A stretch of 64,000 bases of DNA from Mixia osmundae IAM 14324 (GCF_000708205.1 NW_014575554.1:186001-250000); one strand, 5' to 3'; counted from the stretch's first letter, positions 33,042 to 44,899 are shown. Notes: generated by a model from the letters alone, not told the origin. Numbers and translations are program-made.

Positions 33042-33074
33042 TTCTCGCGAATTCGCGAAGCTTCGGCCGACTTC
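33042..33074. promoter_or_regulatory. Heat-shock element array
   Basis: In strict 5-base register the units TTC (33042), gap, TTC (33052), GAA (33057), TTC (33062), gap, TTC (33072) form an HSF site. The core TTCGCGAAGCTTC is a perfect three-unit element with one unit past each gap. It is 77-109 bases before the HSP104 ATG and 58 bases before the ATG of the divergent NAPE-PLD-like gene. A TATA-like TATAT at 33008-33012 lies between it and HSP104. Confidence 0.8.
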
Positions 33075-33131
33075 GGGCATGTGACGCCTTGGCGAAGTTG
33101 GCGATCAGCAGAGGCCCCTGGCATCAAGCCA

Positions 33132-34466
33132 ATGGGCAAGGTGAAGACGCCCAAACCTGATCATCATCATGCGTCTGGCAAGCAAAGGTGTACCAGTCTA
33201 TGCTGACGCGCTAATACGAGCGCAGGAGGCTTCAAGAATCCATGGCCGTCTGCAGATGGTCCAGGCGTGACATCATTGTTCTCCCGGTTTCCACTCGAGC
33301 TCATCAGCCGACTAGACGAATCGGAAGTTCGCCAGGTCAACGTCGTCCCCTGCCGGTTTGACGATGAAGGCAAGGCGGGCAGCGAGAAGCTCAGGGCGAC
33401 TTGGCTCGGACACGCCGGCGTGCTCGTCCAATTGCCCGCGGTAAGGGCGGATGTACGGTCGATCCGCATTCTCTTTGACCCCATCTTCTCGTATCGGTCT
33501 TCTCCTGTTGGCTTCATCGGTCCTGCCAGGCGGCAAGAGTCACCCTGTACAGTAGAGGATCTGCCAGAGATTGACATTCTCTGCCTTACACACAATCAGT
33601 CAGTCGTCCGTTCGATCGTGTCGCTCAGGACTGAGCAGCTCGGCGCAGCTATGATCACATGGACTTAGAGACGCTAGACACGCTCCGCTCGAGATTCCCA
33701 GATCTCATGTTCTGCGTGCCGCTCGGCAATCGCGCTTGGCTGGAGGAGATGCATGTCGCGTCTGTACGCATCAGAGAGCTGGATTGGTGGCAGAGCGACA
33801 CGCTGTCTCTCGCGAGCATACTGCCAGCGCCCGAGAAGGAGAAGGGAGAGATACAGATTCACTGCGTGCCTGCCCAACATAGCTCGGGTCGAGGACTTTT
33901 TGATCAAAACGCGACGCTATGGTGCGGCTGGGTCGTCGAACAGATCCACGACGGCAAGCGATGTGCAGTGTTTACAGCAGGGTAAGCACAAGTCGCATTG
34001 CTTGATGCTCTGCTGACCAAGGCTTCAGAGATACGGGCTACAGAGGGCCTCACCACGATATCGTCTGTCCAGCTTTCAAGGAGATCGGTCAGAAGCACGG
34101 TCCCATCGATCTTGCATTCATACCCATATGGCGAGGAGGCTCACTTTCGTTCGTCAGCACTTTTGGTCTTCGCGTGCGTGGAGCATTACCTGCAAGCCGC
34201 GCCCGATCTGACCGCGAGTATCACAGCTCAAGCCATATGTGAATGCGGCACATCACTGCACACCCGACGATGCCTTACGACTGCATCAAGACGTACAAGC
34301 ACGACACTCTATTGCGATTCATCATGCGTGCTTTGTCGGCTCGGAAGACGAGGCGAGGTGGCCTACGGCTCTCTTTCTGAAAGCAAAGGCTAAGCTGGAT
34401 ATTCCTGAATGGGATCAAGAGGGCGGATTCGGCATTGTTGATGTAGGCGAAAGCATATCTGTGTAG
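33132..34466 (+). CDS. NAPE-PLD-like metallo-beta-lactamase-fold hydrolase
   Basis: Predicted phospholipase D of the N-acylphosphatidylethanolamine type, 378 residues. Exons 33132-33177, 33226-33598, 33649-33981, 34029-34173 and 34227-34466. The N-terminal GFKNPWPSADGPG, WLGHAGVLVQ and FDPIFSYRSSP are family blocks. The zinc motif HNHYDHMD (HxHxDH) is created across the second intron. Further metal ligands are in PAQHSSGRG and GDTGYRGPHHD, and SIAIHHACF is the last His block. The first intron uses a GC donor (CTG|GCAAGC, 48 nt), which restores GGFKNPWPS; the GT nearby is out of phase. It shares a promoter region, and an HSE array, with HSP104. Confidence 0.88.
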
Positions 34467-34545
34467 ATCACTTGGCGCTCTTCCGCCTGAATTGACTTGA
34501 AGCGCGTCGCGGTTGATCGATTGCTCTCCTCTCGGATCCAACAAG

Positions 34546-35541
34546 ATGAACGTCATTGTGAGTTGGACGATGCCATGTGACTGACCGAGCTGAAGCAACA
34601 GTGACAGGAAACGCTGTTCGGGCGGGCCAAGACGCCGGCTGAGCGGATGCGCCAGCACCAACGCTCGCTACAAAAGGCACAACGAGAGCTCGACAGAGAG
34701 CGGACCAAGCTCGAAGCACAAGAGAAGAAGCTTGTCGCAGATATCAGGAAGAATGCCAAAGCAGGTCAAATGGTCTGTCACTCCGTCGTATCACTAAAGA
34801 GGCGCTCTGACTTGTCGAACAGGGATCTTGCAAGGTCATGGCGAAAGATCTCGTACGGACTCGGCGCTACATTTCCAAGTTCTACGCAATGAGGACACAA
34901 TTACAAGCGGTATCGCTACGGTTGCAGACCATGAGGAGTAATCAGCAAATGGCAGAGGCCATGAAGGGCGCAACTCGGGTCGGTCCCCTTCTCGCGTCAT
35001 TGACCTCGTCAGAACTGACGGCGCGTACGGCAGGCCATGTCGGGCATGTCTCGCAATCTCAACATACCCGCCATGCAGCGCATTCTCATGGAATTCGAGA
35101 AAGAGTCGAGCTCTATGGACATGAAGGAGGAAATGATGAGCGACGCCGTCGACGATGTCATGGAGGTCCGTCACAGAACGGCATGTCTTGCTTCTTACTC
35201 ACTGAGATTCACTGGCCAGGACGATGGCGAGACAGAGGAGGAAGAAGGCGACAAGATACTCAAGGAAGTTCTCGACGAGATTGGCATCTCGGTGTCACAA
35301 CAGGCAAGCTGCGAGGTCCTTCTGCGCGCACACGGCTTACCTATCCCTTTTGCTGCAGCTGGGCGAAGCACCTACATCGCTTGGACCGGTAGAGCAAGTA
35401 TCGAATGCCCAGCAGAGGATCGCAGTGGGCGAAGGTGTAGGTGCATCTCTGCCAACGACCAGTGCAGGCGCGCCCGACACGAATCTCGGCAACGAGTTTG
35501 GCGACCTGCAAAGCAGGCTCGACAGCTTGCGCAAGCCATGA
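34546..35541 (+). CDS. VPS2: ESCRT-III subunit Vps2 / CHMP2
   Basis: Core ESCRT-III subunit for multivesicular body formation and membrane scission. Six exons: 34546-34557, 34608-34772, 34823-34978, 35034-35165, 35220-35303, 35359-35541; 243 residues. MNVIETLFGRAKTPAERMR is the membrane-binding N-terminus, followed by the basic coiled coil, AKDLVRTRRYISKFY, SGMSRNLNIPAMQRILMEFE, an acidic linker and DKILKEVLDEIG. The C-terminal LQSRLDSLRKP is a MIT-interacting motif (MIM1) for Vps4. The last intron can be read with a GC donor (CAG|GCAAGC, 55 nt) or with a GT 12 bases on (44 nt); both keep the frame and differ by four residues. Confidence 0.93.
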
Positions 35542-35583
35542 GTCTTACTACTGTGTACCACTCTCTGTACGATGTATTGCATG

Positions 35584-37409
35584 TCATGAAGCTGCGAGCA
35601 GGTGATCCTTGCCTTCGTCCAGCAAGTGCATGATCAACTCGCCGTAGAGGGAGTTGGCCCATGCGAAGTGATACCGGGAGAATCGAGCAGGATTGTTGGC
35701 ATCGAAGCTCTCGTGAACAAAGTGAGTGCCTGCTGTTGTCGTCTTGATTGTATGCAACGCTGTTGCGATCTCTGCGTCGTCGGAACTAGTCAACGCTCGC
35801 ATGATGATTGACATCGGCCAGATCTGATCGAGTCCACAGTGTGGACCGCCCACGCCTTCGCCTAATATGCCTGAAAAGAAGTATTTGTTCGCTTTTGATA
35901 GCACGTCTTTGCGTGTCTGGAGGTAGGTCTTGTCTGTCTTGCTGATGAAGCCAAGATAAGGCAGAGAAAGCAAGCTCGGCAGATTTGCGTCGTCCATGAA
36001 TAGTGTAGAGCCATAGCCATCGGTCTCGTAAACGTATCGCCCGTTGACGATGCAATGTGTCTCGATCGCTTGCTTTATGTCGTCTGCCAGTCCCTGTGCT
36101 TCTTGCAGTACATCTGACAGCGCATCAGAGACATCTTTGCTTTCCAATGCGCCCAGTAGACGAGCAAGACTGGCAGTCAGCTGAGCGTTGGCTGGCACCA
36201 GGAAGGGCAGCACCGTTGCGTCGTCTGATGGGCGGAAGGCTGATTTGACCAAACCGCATGCTTCGCCCGGTTCGCCAAGACCCGCGAGCGAGCGTGTCTC
36301 GGTAGCAGATGTGTCGCGTCTCTGAAAGCGATAGATTCCTCTCGCGCCAGTATATCGCTTGCTCCAATCTGCAGAGTAGGAAGCATCGAGCTGGTCCGTT
36401 TCTCTGCCTTGTAGTATAGCTTCCTCAACTACCGTGGACCGCTGCTGCGATCTCAATGTGGCTATAGCCAGCGCGAACGCTCTGCGCCAAATGTCGTTAT
36501 GCACGAAATCGACTCGAGCAGTCGCAAGGCTCAGCTCGGCAGCAAGACCGATGAAGCTTGCCAAGCTGTCGACTTCCCATTTCGCTTCCCATATTCCGAC
36601 ATTCTCGTCGCCCGGCGTGGAACGTTGTCGCTCGTCCTTTGCGGGCGGCCAGAAGGTGTTGCCGTCGTTCGCATCAGGATTCGACGGTGTGCAAATGGGT
36701 CTGACCCAATCGCCACTCGGCGGCTTTCTTGTTTGGCCGGGGGGAAGATACGCGTTAGCGAAAGGATGATGGATGATGGTACTTGCTTGTCGATACAGCA
36801 AGCCAAGCAAGAGTCGGTAGAGCTTCTGTGCGTCTTGCGCTGTTGCATCCTCCTCTCCGGCTTCGAGCGCTGTGGGGTGACCCGCGAGATGCGCTTTGAG
36901 AATCTTAATATAGGGCCGCTACTCGCGCACGTGTGAGCTTCCTATCTGCAGCGAGGGAGCACGCACGACTTGATTCGTCGAGTCTCGAGTCCATTGCGCA
37001 GGGATATCGCCCGTAATAATGAAAGCACGGGGCTGGGCTTTTGAGAGGTCGCGACAGGATAAATCCAGATCATAAGAATGCACAGTCGTGTCGAGCGTAT
37101 TAGGTAGAGCGTTGCGCAGGATGCGTTTGAGCTCGGGATCTCCTATCCGAGCTGCATATTGCTCCAGGGCGGCTTCGACGAGACTTGAAGAATAGCTTCT
37201 CGATGATTGTGGTCGTGTGTCATCATCTCCTTGGGATGACGTGGCGACACCTTGCCGACCGCGCCGCCACATCTTAGGCTGATTCGCTGGCGAGGCCGGT
37301 GAGCTTGCACTTTGCTCGTCGCGTCGATCGACAAAGCTCTTTGGACAGAAACAGGCGTGTCAGGCGTCAGGCTCGCAAGGGCGCAGAGGCAGCACGAGAG
37401 AGTGTACAT
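35584..37409 (-). CDS. Glycoside hydrolase family 125 (alpha-1,6-mannosidase type)
   Basis: Exo-acting mannosidase family (formerly DUF1237). Main exons 37272-36967 and 36918-35584; a first exon 37409-37311 supplies MYTLSCCLCALASL, a plausible secretion signal, and joins in phase. Family blocks: FIITGDIPAQWTRDSTNQV, where the first intron of the main body falls exactly after NQV; then RPYIKILKAHL, FANAYLPPGQ, ICTPSNPDANDGNTFWPP, GEGVGGPHCGLDQIWPMS, and FDANNPARFSRYHFAWAN. The first intron is short (38 nt) with weak donor GTGCAA, so translation could instead begin at ATG 37272. Likely acts on mannan or N-glycans in the secretory pathway or outside the cell. Confidence 0.85.
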
Positions 37410-37486
37410 TGATCAGAAGGGAGAGATCTGCTGTGTGCACTCAGGTGCGAGACCCAGACGCCCACATCTGCAGAAAGGCGCGCCAC

Positions 37487-40167
37487 ATGCTCGCGACGTC
37501 CATGCCCGTACCGCTGAGTCAAAGCACATCGCGACAGACACCAGGCGGCGTACGCTACTCGCCAGACTCACTCTCGCTCTCGTCCTCATCCGAGAGTAGC
37601 AAGCGCGTGCAGACGAGCTCGCCTGCGAATCGAGGAACGCGCACGTCACAATTCGTGCAAAACAGCCTTGCAAGTACGCCTCTTGCCCCTCGCCGATACA
37701 CAGTGACGCCCGCAGCTTCAAGTGCTTCGACTGCCAGTAGTCTCACTCTCGTCGACGGCGCGCAGCAGCGGGACGCGTCCGACTCGCCTTCAACCGCTGC
37801 CGCGTACAAGGGCAAAACGACGACAGAGGGCATCCATGCAGCCCTTGCGCCGTCTAGCTACTCTGTCTGGAAATCACAGCAGCAAGCACAGACCAGTCAA
37901 GCAAGGACGCGCTTTGAGCCGAGCAAGATGATGTCCTCGCCTACAGTGGAGCGGAAAGAGCCAGATTGGCCGGCAGAGAGGCCGCGCACTCGCTTCGATC
38001 TGCCCGAGTCAGAACAAGCCGATACCATCACTTCCGGCACTCAGTCAGGGTCAGACTCGGACGTGGAGGCGAAAGGCGCTCACACAACGAATGGTTCTGT
38101 CGGCCGTGGCGCATTGCTGCAATCAAAAGGAGACGATTCCGATGCATCTGAAGCTTCGCCGCCCATGCGATGGACAGCATCGGCATATGCAGCCCATGCT
38201 AGCCGTATAGCGACCTCAGTATCCAAGACAGCGCCTGCTTCGAGCACGCCTCTATCGCTGAGGCAGCAGATCAGGCTCGAACGCGCCCAGAGGAGGGAGG
38301 CCGAGCAAAGAGACGAACAGCGTTTGGACGCTGGCAGGGAACAGCTTGTTCCTCATCGTCAAACACATGTCCAGTCTTACTTGGAAAGCCTGCCCGGAAC
38401 TCAGCAGCGAGGGTCTCCTGCCCGACTGACCGCGTCGCTCCGTGAGCCACCTTCAGGATCCAGTCCTGATCATAGCGTGTCCCTCAGTAAGTCCGCACAT
38501 TGGCACAAGATCGCAGCATTGAACCTGCTTGGACCAGATGCCGGCACGCCAGCAGCTCGACTACGTGATGCGTTTCAGCGAGCAATGAGTCCAACCTCGC
38601 CCAGCCCGATCGCCATGCCATCGCGACTGCGCAGCTCGAGAAGTCCCGAGCCAATTGCAGCAGCGAGTCCGTTGACGCGCTCCTCGGCCGGCAGAGAGCT
38701 AGGACGGGAGCCAGTACTGCCCGTACGTGTCTCTCCGCCTCGGCCACCCTTGTCGACCGCTTTCTTACGGCGACGGCCCTTGCTCCAGCCCGGCGAGAAG
38801 ACGTCGTCGTCCGAATCGGAGCCAGAGCGCGGCGATGATGACGAGGCCGGTCAATCTTTGAGCTACTATCCCCCTGCGAGACCAGCTCGCGTAAATGTCG
38901 GCTCGCTGCCAAATCATGCCTCGGCCAGGACGAGCGACCAGCCTGCGAGAACGCAGTTCTTGTCCAAGCAACAGCAGAGTTCAGCAGAGTCGGAAAAGCA
39001 GACGGAAGCGACAGACGAGGAAGAAGAGGAGAGTGAAGAAGGCGTAGGCGCCGAAAGCGACAAGGAGATCGTGCTCAGTCGTTTCAAATTCTCCACGCCG
39101 TCGCATAAATCTGCTGCTCTAGATGTTCCTCCCACACCTCACGTGCCGGGTCATCTGAGAACGCCCGCAGCCGTCGTAACAGCGGGTGCGAACGATGAGC
39201 TCGCGCAGACTCCGCCATCCCACTCGGGTCCCCTCAGCATGCCTACGCCACATGCACCGGGTCATTATGCGCAGACGCCCGCGAAGATGGCCGAATCTGT
39301 TGTCGATACTTCTGCTGCGACGTCTCACGAGCCCTCGCCTGCTACGACAGATTTTATAGGTAGCAGCATCGCTAGCGCGCCCAGTGACTACAAACCGATA
39401 CATTTCAAGCCTGTCAAAGACACGACAGTGACAGAAGGCCCTGCACCATCGCCACTGTCCGTCAAGCGCGATAGCAAGCAGTCTAGAGAAGATGTTCGCA
39501 CGGGCATACAGCAAGTGTTCGAGCGCCTGAACGAATTGATCAGCGGTCTCACAACTTCAAACGAGTGCGTGGTCTCTGCTCAGGCATCCCGATGGTGATG
39601 GATGAAGCCAGTTCGCACAGATCTGCTACAATCGCATCGGAAGCGCTCGAACGGCTGTCAAAAGAGGACGAAATAGAACAATCGGCCGATCTCATCGCTC
39701 GATTACAATCAGATCGGCAGGAATTGCAAGCCAAAGCGTCCGAAGCTGCAGCACTCGAACAAGAGCTTACTGAGCAGCTTGCAAGGCTACAAGCAAGCGC
39801 GCCCGTTGAGCCAGATCGCGTACCAACCGCTGCTGCTCAGCCGGATGCAGACACACAATCACGAGCAGTCTGGCAGACGAGCTTACCGCTCGCATTGCTC
39901 GCTTCTCAGCTACTGTTCATCGTAGCAATCTCGTGTGTACACGTTTGCTGGCAGACGTCTTGAGCTAACTCAATCTGCAGGATCTGGAGTTCGCCACTGC
40001 AGCAGGCGTTGATCGATCTCTTCACGCTCCATGACATCGATTTGAGTCTCGTTTGCAGGCGGATCCTCGATCTGGCAGCGGGAAGTGTCGCTTTCCTGTC
40101 GCAATGGAGCAAGGAGGGTGCGAGTGCAGAGACGCATAGTCATCTGGCCGAGGTTATCTTGTTGTAG
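37487..40167 (+). CDS. Large disordered coiled-coil protein with C-terminal membrane segment
   Basis: Three exons (37487-39564, 39621-39932, 39981-40167) give 858 residues. Residues 1-690 are Ser/Pro/Arg-rich and disordered, with an EEEEESEEG acidic run and two copies of PTPH[VA]PGH followed by TPA. Then comes a coiled coil ([20 protein letters not shown] onward), one strongly hydrophobic span ([20 protein letters not shown]) and about 55 luminal or extracellular residues ending HLAEVILL. The second intron has a textbook GCTAAC branch site and CTGCAG acceptor. Topology resembles nuclear-envelope or ER tethers, but I do not recognise the family. The stop is 46 bases from that of convergent SEC11. 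Confidence 0.7.
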
Positions 40168-40213
40168 AGCAGATTGCTTGTATTTCACAACAACAGGATC
40201 TTCTGCACACAGA

Positions 40214-41054
40214 CTACTCGCGATGCAGAAGCACGAAGCCGCCAAGGACAGCTGAGAGCATGTTAGGGACGAAGCCAGGCTGAAGAGGTCTATCATACCG
40301 AGCAAAGCGTATTTGAGCTTGGGAAAGTCGTTCATCGCTATGGTGACATAGCCCACGAAGGGGACGTATCCTTTGACTTTGCCGACGATATGGCTGCGTT
40401 GTAGATACTGTAGACCGTTGTAGAGCGAAATGTCATCTGTCGGGTTGTTGTCGCCTTTTGTCACTGCGGGCGAGAGTATGAGCCTGCGGATCTGACACTT
40501 TGATCCGTTGGAAACGTACTGATCCATTGCTCTTGCACGCCTTGATGAGTGACGACCATGCTGAGGTTGGCTTGCTTGACCGGCTTGGGGTGTCTGTCTG
40601 CGCGTCAGCCAGGCGCGTGTTGCTAAGGCCTTTCAGACGTACTCATCGTGAACTTCTATGATGCGATGGACAATTGGAATGGCAGCGCCCGGCACGTTGT
40701 AGACTGGGATATCGCCTGCTCTGAGGGGCTCTTTGGGCGGTAGCGCCAGGAAGAGCAAGTCGCCTCGATAGAACGCAGGTTCCATTGAGCCACTGGAGCG
40801 AGTGGCCGATGAGTACGCTTCAGGTAGACTCGTTCACCTGTCTGACCTGAGTACGACGACGATGGGTGACTCTGTATTGGTGACGATACTCATGCCTTTC
40901 CACATGGCCAAAGCGGTTGACAAGACAGTGACGAAATTGAGCACCTGAGCGAGGACCTGCCAGCATGGCTCGTCAGCGAAGTCTCACAGATAGCGAAAGG
41001 GCTGCTCGCATGTCGTACGCCAAGCCTGCGAAGCTGCTGTAGCTCTGACAGCAT
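40214..41054 (-). CDS. SEC11: Signal peptidase complex catalytic subunit Sec11
   Basis: Type I ER signal peptidase, 190 residues in six exons: 41054-41019, 40956-40847, 40792-40643, 40593-40520, 40463-40299, 40251-40214. [12 protein letters not shown] begins the cytosolic end; [20 protein letters not shown] is the membrane anchor. SPIVVVLSGSMEP holds the catalytic Ser, split by intron 2; [11 protein letters not shown] carries the catalytic His; [10 protein letters not shown] carries the Asp box. The end [17 protein letters not shown] appears only after removing the last 47-nt intron (branch CCTAACAT). Without that splice the frame would run on across the 3' end of the neighbouring gene. Confidence 0.95.
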
Positions 41055-41379
41055 CGCCTCGAGATGCGCCAAAACCAGGCACGAAGGGAGCACGACGCGC
41101 TTCGAATTCCGTCTAGCCCCAGATAGCTCGCCTGCTTCGACCCTCTGACCTTTAGGGGAGTCTCGATCGCTCTCAGCCCACAGCCCACTGTCTTTTTCCT
41201 CAGGAACTTGGTTCAGACGCACGAGCTTGATCGATCGTCGGCGTTCGTCGCTCGCACGCACCGGCCGCTGTAAGATCTCGAGAAAATCTGGTTACCCTCG
41301 GGCCCCTCGCTCATTTGAACGTCCTCCCGCCTGCTAGCTTGCCCAACTCATCGCAGGACTTGCTCGATCAGAACCAATA
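41055..41379. promoter_or_regulatory. Divergent promoter region SEC11 / PAL
   Basis: 325 bases with no gene. Pyrimidine-rich patches (CTGTCTTTTTCCTC near 41190) and one AGGGG stress-element-like site near 41154 are present; neither is strong evidence. Confidence 0.35.
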
Positions 41380-43784
41380 ATGTCAAACCTCAGTCGTACA
41401 AGCGGTGCTGCTACAAATGGCAATGGCCATGCATCCTCTCGCTTGCCTCATCGTGCTGCAACGCTCGACATGTTCACGGCAACCAGATCGGACTCGATAA
41501 GACTCAACGGACACTCGCTCACCGTTGGCCAAGTGGTCGGCCTTGCAAAGTCGACCAGCGATGTCGCAATCGAGAATGACCCAGAGATTGCCCGTAGGGT
41601 CGGCGCCAGTGTTGACTTTCTCGCTTCAAAGGTGCGCGCAAGATTCGGCTCATCGATGCACTGCTCATCGCGCGACGCAGGTTGGACTGTCGCTCTATGG
41701 AGTTTCAACTGGATTTGGCGGCTCAGCGGATACTCGTTCGAGTGATCCCGCTGCTCTCCAGCTTGCGCTCATCGAGGTATGTCTAGATAAGCGCAAAGTC
41801 CTACGGAGCGCTTAACCACTTCCCAACACGCAGCATCAACTCATCGGCGTCACGCCAACTGATCTCACGAACAAGCTCGGGTCGTCTGCCTTCAAGACGA
41901 CTGAGCCTATGGCCAATCTGATGCCAGAGGCTATCGTCCGAGGTGCCATGGCAATCCGCGCCAATTCGCTTACCCGGTATGTTGCCTGTCGCGTATCTCT
42001 CTTGCTGATACTGACATGCGTGGATCAGTGGTCATTCAGCAGTACGTTACAGCGTCCTCGAGAAGCTCTGTCAGCTCGTGCAGAATAAGATCACACCTTG
42101 CGTACCTCTTCGCGGCTCGATCTCAGCCTCGGGCGATCTTTCTCCTGTGAGCTTGTGACCTTGTGCAGTATAGGTCGTATACTGATGGCGAGTGTCCAGC
42201 TATCATACGTGGTCGGTACGCTGCTCGGTCATCCCGATGTCTACGTGACCGTTACCGATGTTTCCAATCAGAAGCACATCATGCCCGCTGCAGACGCGCT
42301 CAAGCAGTTCAACATTGAGCCGATCGTGCTTGGACCCAAAGAGGGCCTCGGTCTCATTGTGCGTACGATGCGCTCAGTCCGCTGATCTTTGCTGCCTGAC
42401 GATAGTGCTCGAACAGAACGGTACGGCCTTCAGCGCTGCTGCCGCCTCCCTCGCTTTACACGATTCCCAACAGCTGGCGCTCATGTCTCAGATTCTGACG
42501 GCCATGTCGGTAGAAGCAATGGAAGGCGCTGCAGACTCGTTCCATCCCTTCCTCCACGACATCGCTCGGCCTCATGTGGGTCAGGTTGAAGTCGCTGCCA
42601 CGATCTACGATCTTTTGCAGGGCAGCAAGTTTGTCGTTGCTGAGGATACCGAAAAGGAGATCAATGAGGATAAGTACATCCTTCGACAGGATCGTTATGC
42701 ACTGCGCACGAGCGCTCAGTGGATCGGACCCCAGCTCGAATCGCTCGGTCTGGCTCAGAAGCAGATTGAGACCGAGCTCAACACGACGACGGACAATCCG
42801 CTCATCTTTGTCGAGGCAGAGAAGCGTTGCCAAGGTGGCAACTTCCAAGGTACGCGCCTTGCGCTCTTGTATGACTCTTGCTGACTGCTTCGTTCAGCCA
42901 TGTCTGTTACGCAGTCCATGGAATCCGTCAGACTCTGTCTCGAGCATCTCGGCAAGCTCAGCTTCTCGCAGATGACAGAACTGCTCAATTGCACTATGAA
43001 CCGTGGCTTGCCGAGTTGTCTTGCCGGCAGCGAGCCGAGCACCAACTATCATTGCAAGGGTCTCGACATCGCTTCGGCCTCGTATCTCTCCGAACTTGGA
43101 TTCCTCGCCAATCCAGTCAGTACGCATGTCCAGAGCGCAGAGATGCACAACCAGCAGATCAACTCGCTCGCTCTCATCTCTGGCCGAAAGACGATCGAAT
43201 CTGCGGATGTGCTCACTTTGCTCATGTCCTCGCATCTCTACGCTGTCTGCCAAGCTCTCGATCTCCGTGCTGCCGATGCCACGTTCAGACGCTCACTTGA
43301 TGCTGCCCTCGTCAAGCTTGTCAAGACTCACTTTGGCTCTGTTGCCGATGCCGATCGTGTTGCAAGCAAGCTTGCCGGCCAGATCTGCCGCAGTCTCGAG
43401 TTCAATGGCTCGATGGACCTTGACGATCGCATGACCGACCTTGCCGATGCTTGCTTGGCTATCTGCATTGCTCAAGATGCTCAGCTCACTGTCGCTTCGA
43501 TCAAAAGCTTCCGTGCAGATCTGATCGTAAGCCTCACGAAGCTCTACGAGGACGCGCGCGCGTCGGTCATCAGAGGCGATCTGTCCGCTGCTCCCTTCCT
43601 CGGCAAGACAAAGGCCATGTATCTCTTCGTCAGACAGCACCTCGGCATTTCTTTCCGCGTCGGCGACGTTGCTTCTGGCCAGCCTCTTGCCACAATCGGT
43701 CGCTCGGTCACAAAGATCTACGAGGCCTTCAAGTCGGGCGCCATCACGCCCATCATCGCCGACATACTCGCTCATGCCCAGTGA
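41380..43784 (+). CDS. PAL: Phenylalanine (and probably tyrosine) ammonia-lyase
   Basis: Deaminates L-phenylalanine to trans-cinnamate, 695 residues. Seven exons: 41380-41631, 41681-41776, 41834-41976, 42029-42146, 42200-42358, 42417-42849, 42898-43784. [15 protein letters not shown] carries the catalytic Tyr loop. The MIO cofactor triad is A197-S198-G199 in [19 protein letters not shown] and the helical C-terminal domain follow. The selectivity pair is H117-Q118 (ALIEHQLIG), as in Rhodotorula enzymes that also use tyrosine; plants have Phe-Leu there. In basidiomycete yeasts PAL allows phenylalanine to serve as carbon or nitrogen source. All introns have good signals. Confidence 0.96.
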
Positions 43785-44007
43785 ACCTAGCCAACAAAGC
43801 CTCGCGCATCTCCTCTCGTAATGTTGTCAGCATCATGCATCCCGTAGAAGACCGGATCGCGTCACATATATTTGACGCGTTTCTGTCACTCTCAGTGAGT
43901 GGTGGGGTAGCCGGACCAATGCAAACGGCTCGGATGATCGCTAGAGCTCGTCCGAAGGAGGTACATGAGCAGCACGTCCTTACTGTGTGAGCTGACAGAA
44001 GAGCGAT

Positions 44008-44899
44008 ATGCAGACAGCACTGTTTCTTTGCGATATTGTAAGCTCTGTGCGCGCTTTACCCCGCGTTGATGCTAATGGCAAGCGTGGGCAGCAAGAGAAA
44101 TTTCGTAGATAATCCGAGGCTCGGTGCTTGCTGGGCTCATCGTTGGCTTTGCAGGCAGCGCTATCCACTGCTTCAGCGATGTCATTGCAACCAGCTCCAA
44201 GCTCGTCAGCTCTCGCGCGCTCTATGCCACGATGAGAGGAAGCTCAGCGACCTGCGCAGGTCCGAGCAGCAGAAGCACTCGACCTGCCCGTTCTCGCGAC
44301 TGAGCAGTACCCAGATCGGTTGGGCAAGACAGTGAGCGAGCTCAAGATACCGAAAGCGCAAGATGTACTCGGCGAAGCGCTCGCAAAGACTCGCTTCTCC
44401 ATGTTCATACCACCCGTCAAGGCTGCACTGGAGAAGAGCGCAATCAAGAGCGTGATCATCTGTGGCATCGAAGTATGCTGTCCTCTCGTTCTACCCACAA
44501 AGTCGAACTGACGCGTTGGGTAGAGCCACATTTGCGTGCAACAGACCACGCTCGACTTGCTTGACAATGGTACGCGCAACTTGATGTGAGCGCTCGCAAG
44601 ACTGATGATTTTCCAGGCTACAATGTCTTTGTCGTCGCAGACGGTGTGTCGAGTTGCAATGCGCAGGAAGTACCCATAGCACTCGCGGTATGCTGCCGCT
44701 ACCTGCACCTATCCCGCTGACGCAAGAGCCATGGCAGAGAATGCGACAAGCCGGTGCGACAGTCACGACGAGCGAGAGCCTCCTCTTCGAGTTGCTCGGC
44801 GACGCAAAGGCGCCCGCTTTCAAAACCGTCTCTGGACTGATCAAAGACACGAAAGAGCAGACCGCGGCGAGTCTGAGCAGATTGATACCGCGGCTGTGA
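44008..44899 (+). CDS. Isochorismatase-like cysteine hydrolase
   Basis: Small alpha/beta hydrolase of the isochorismatase superfamily (ISOC1/2 type), 194 residues in seven exons: 44008-44037, 44092-44104 (13 nt), 44155-44204, 44260-44472, 44524-44569, 44617-44687, 44738-44899. The proposed triad is visible: Asp in ALFLCDIQEKF, Lys in [10 protein letters not shown], Cys in [25 protein letters not shown] is a family block. The 13-nt exon (QEKF plus one base) is needed to bring Asp and the helix after it together. No targeting signal is obvious. Substrate unknown. Confidence 0.88.

Noticed and set aside
34838-35392. 184-codon forward frame within VPS2
   Set aside because: It reads through introns in the wrong frame; the ESCRT-III motifs are in the spliced frame.
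39970-40298. SEC11 frame appears to run on and overlap the neighbouring gene
   Set aside because: A 47-nt intron with a CCTAACAT branch and CTCTCAG acceptor ends the protein in LLHRE, the family C-terminus, at 40214.
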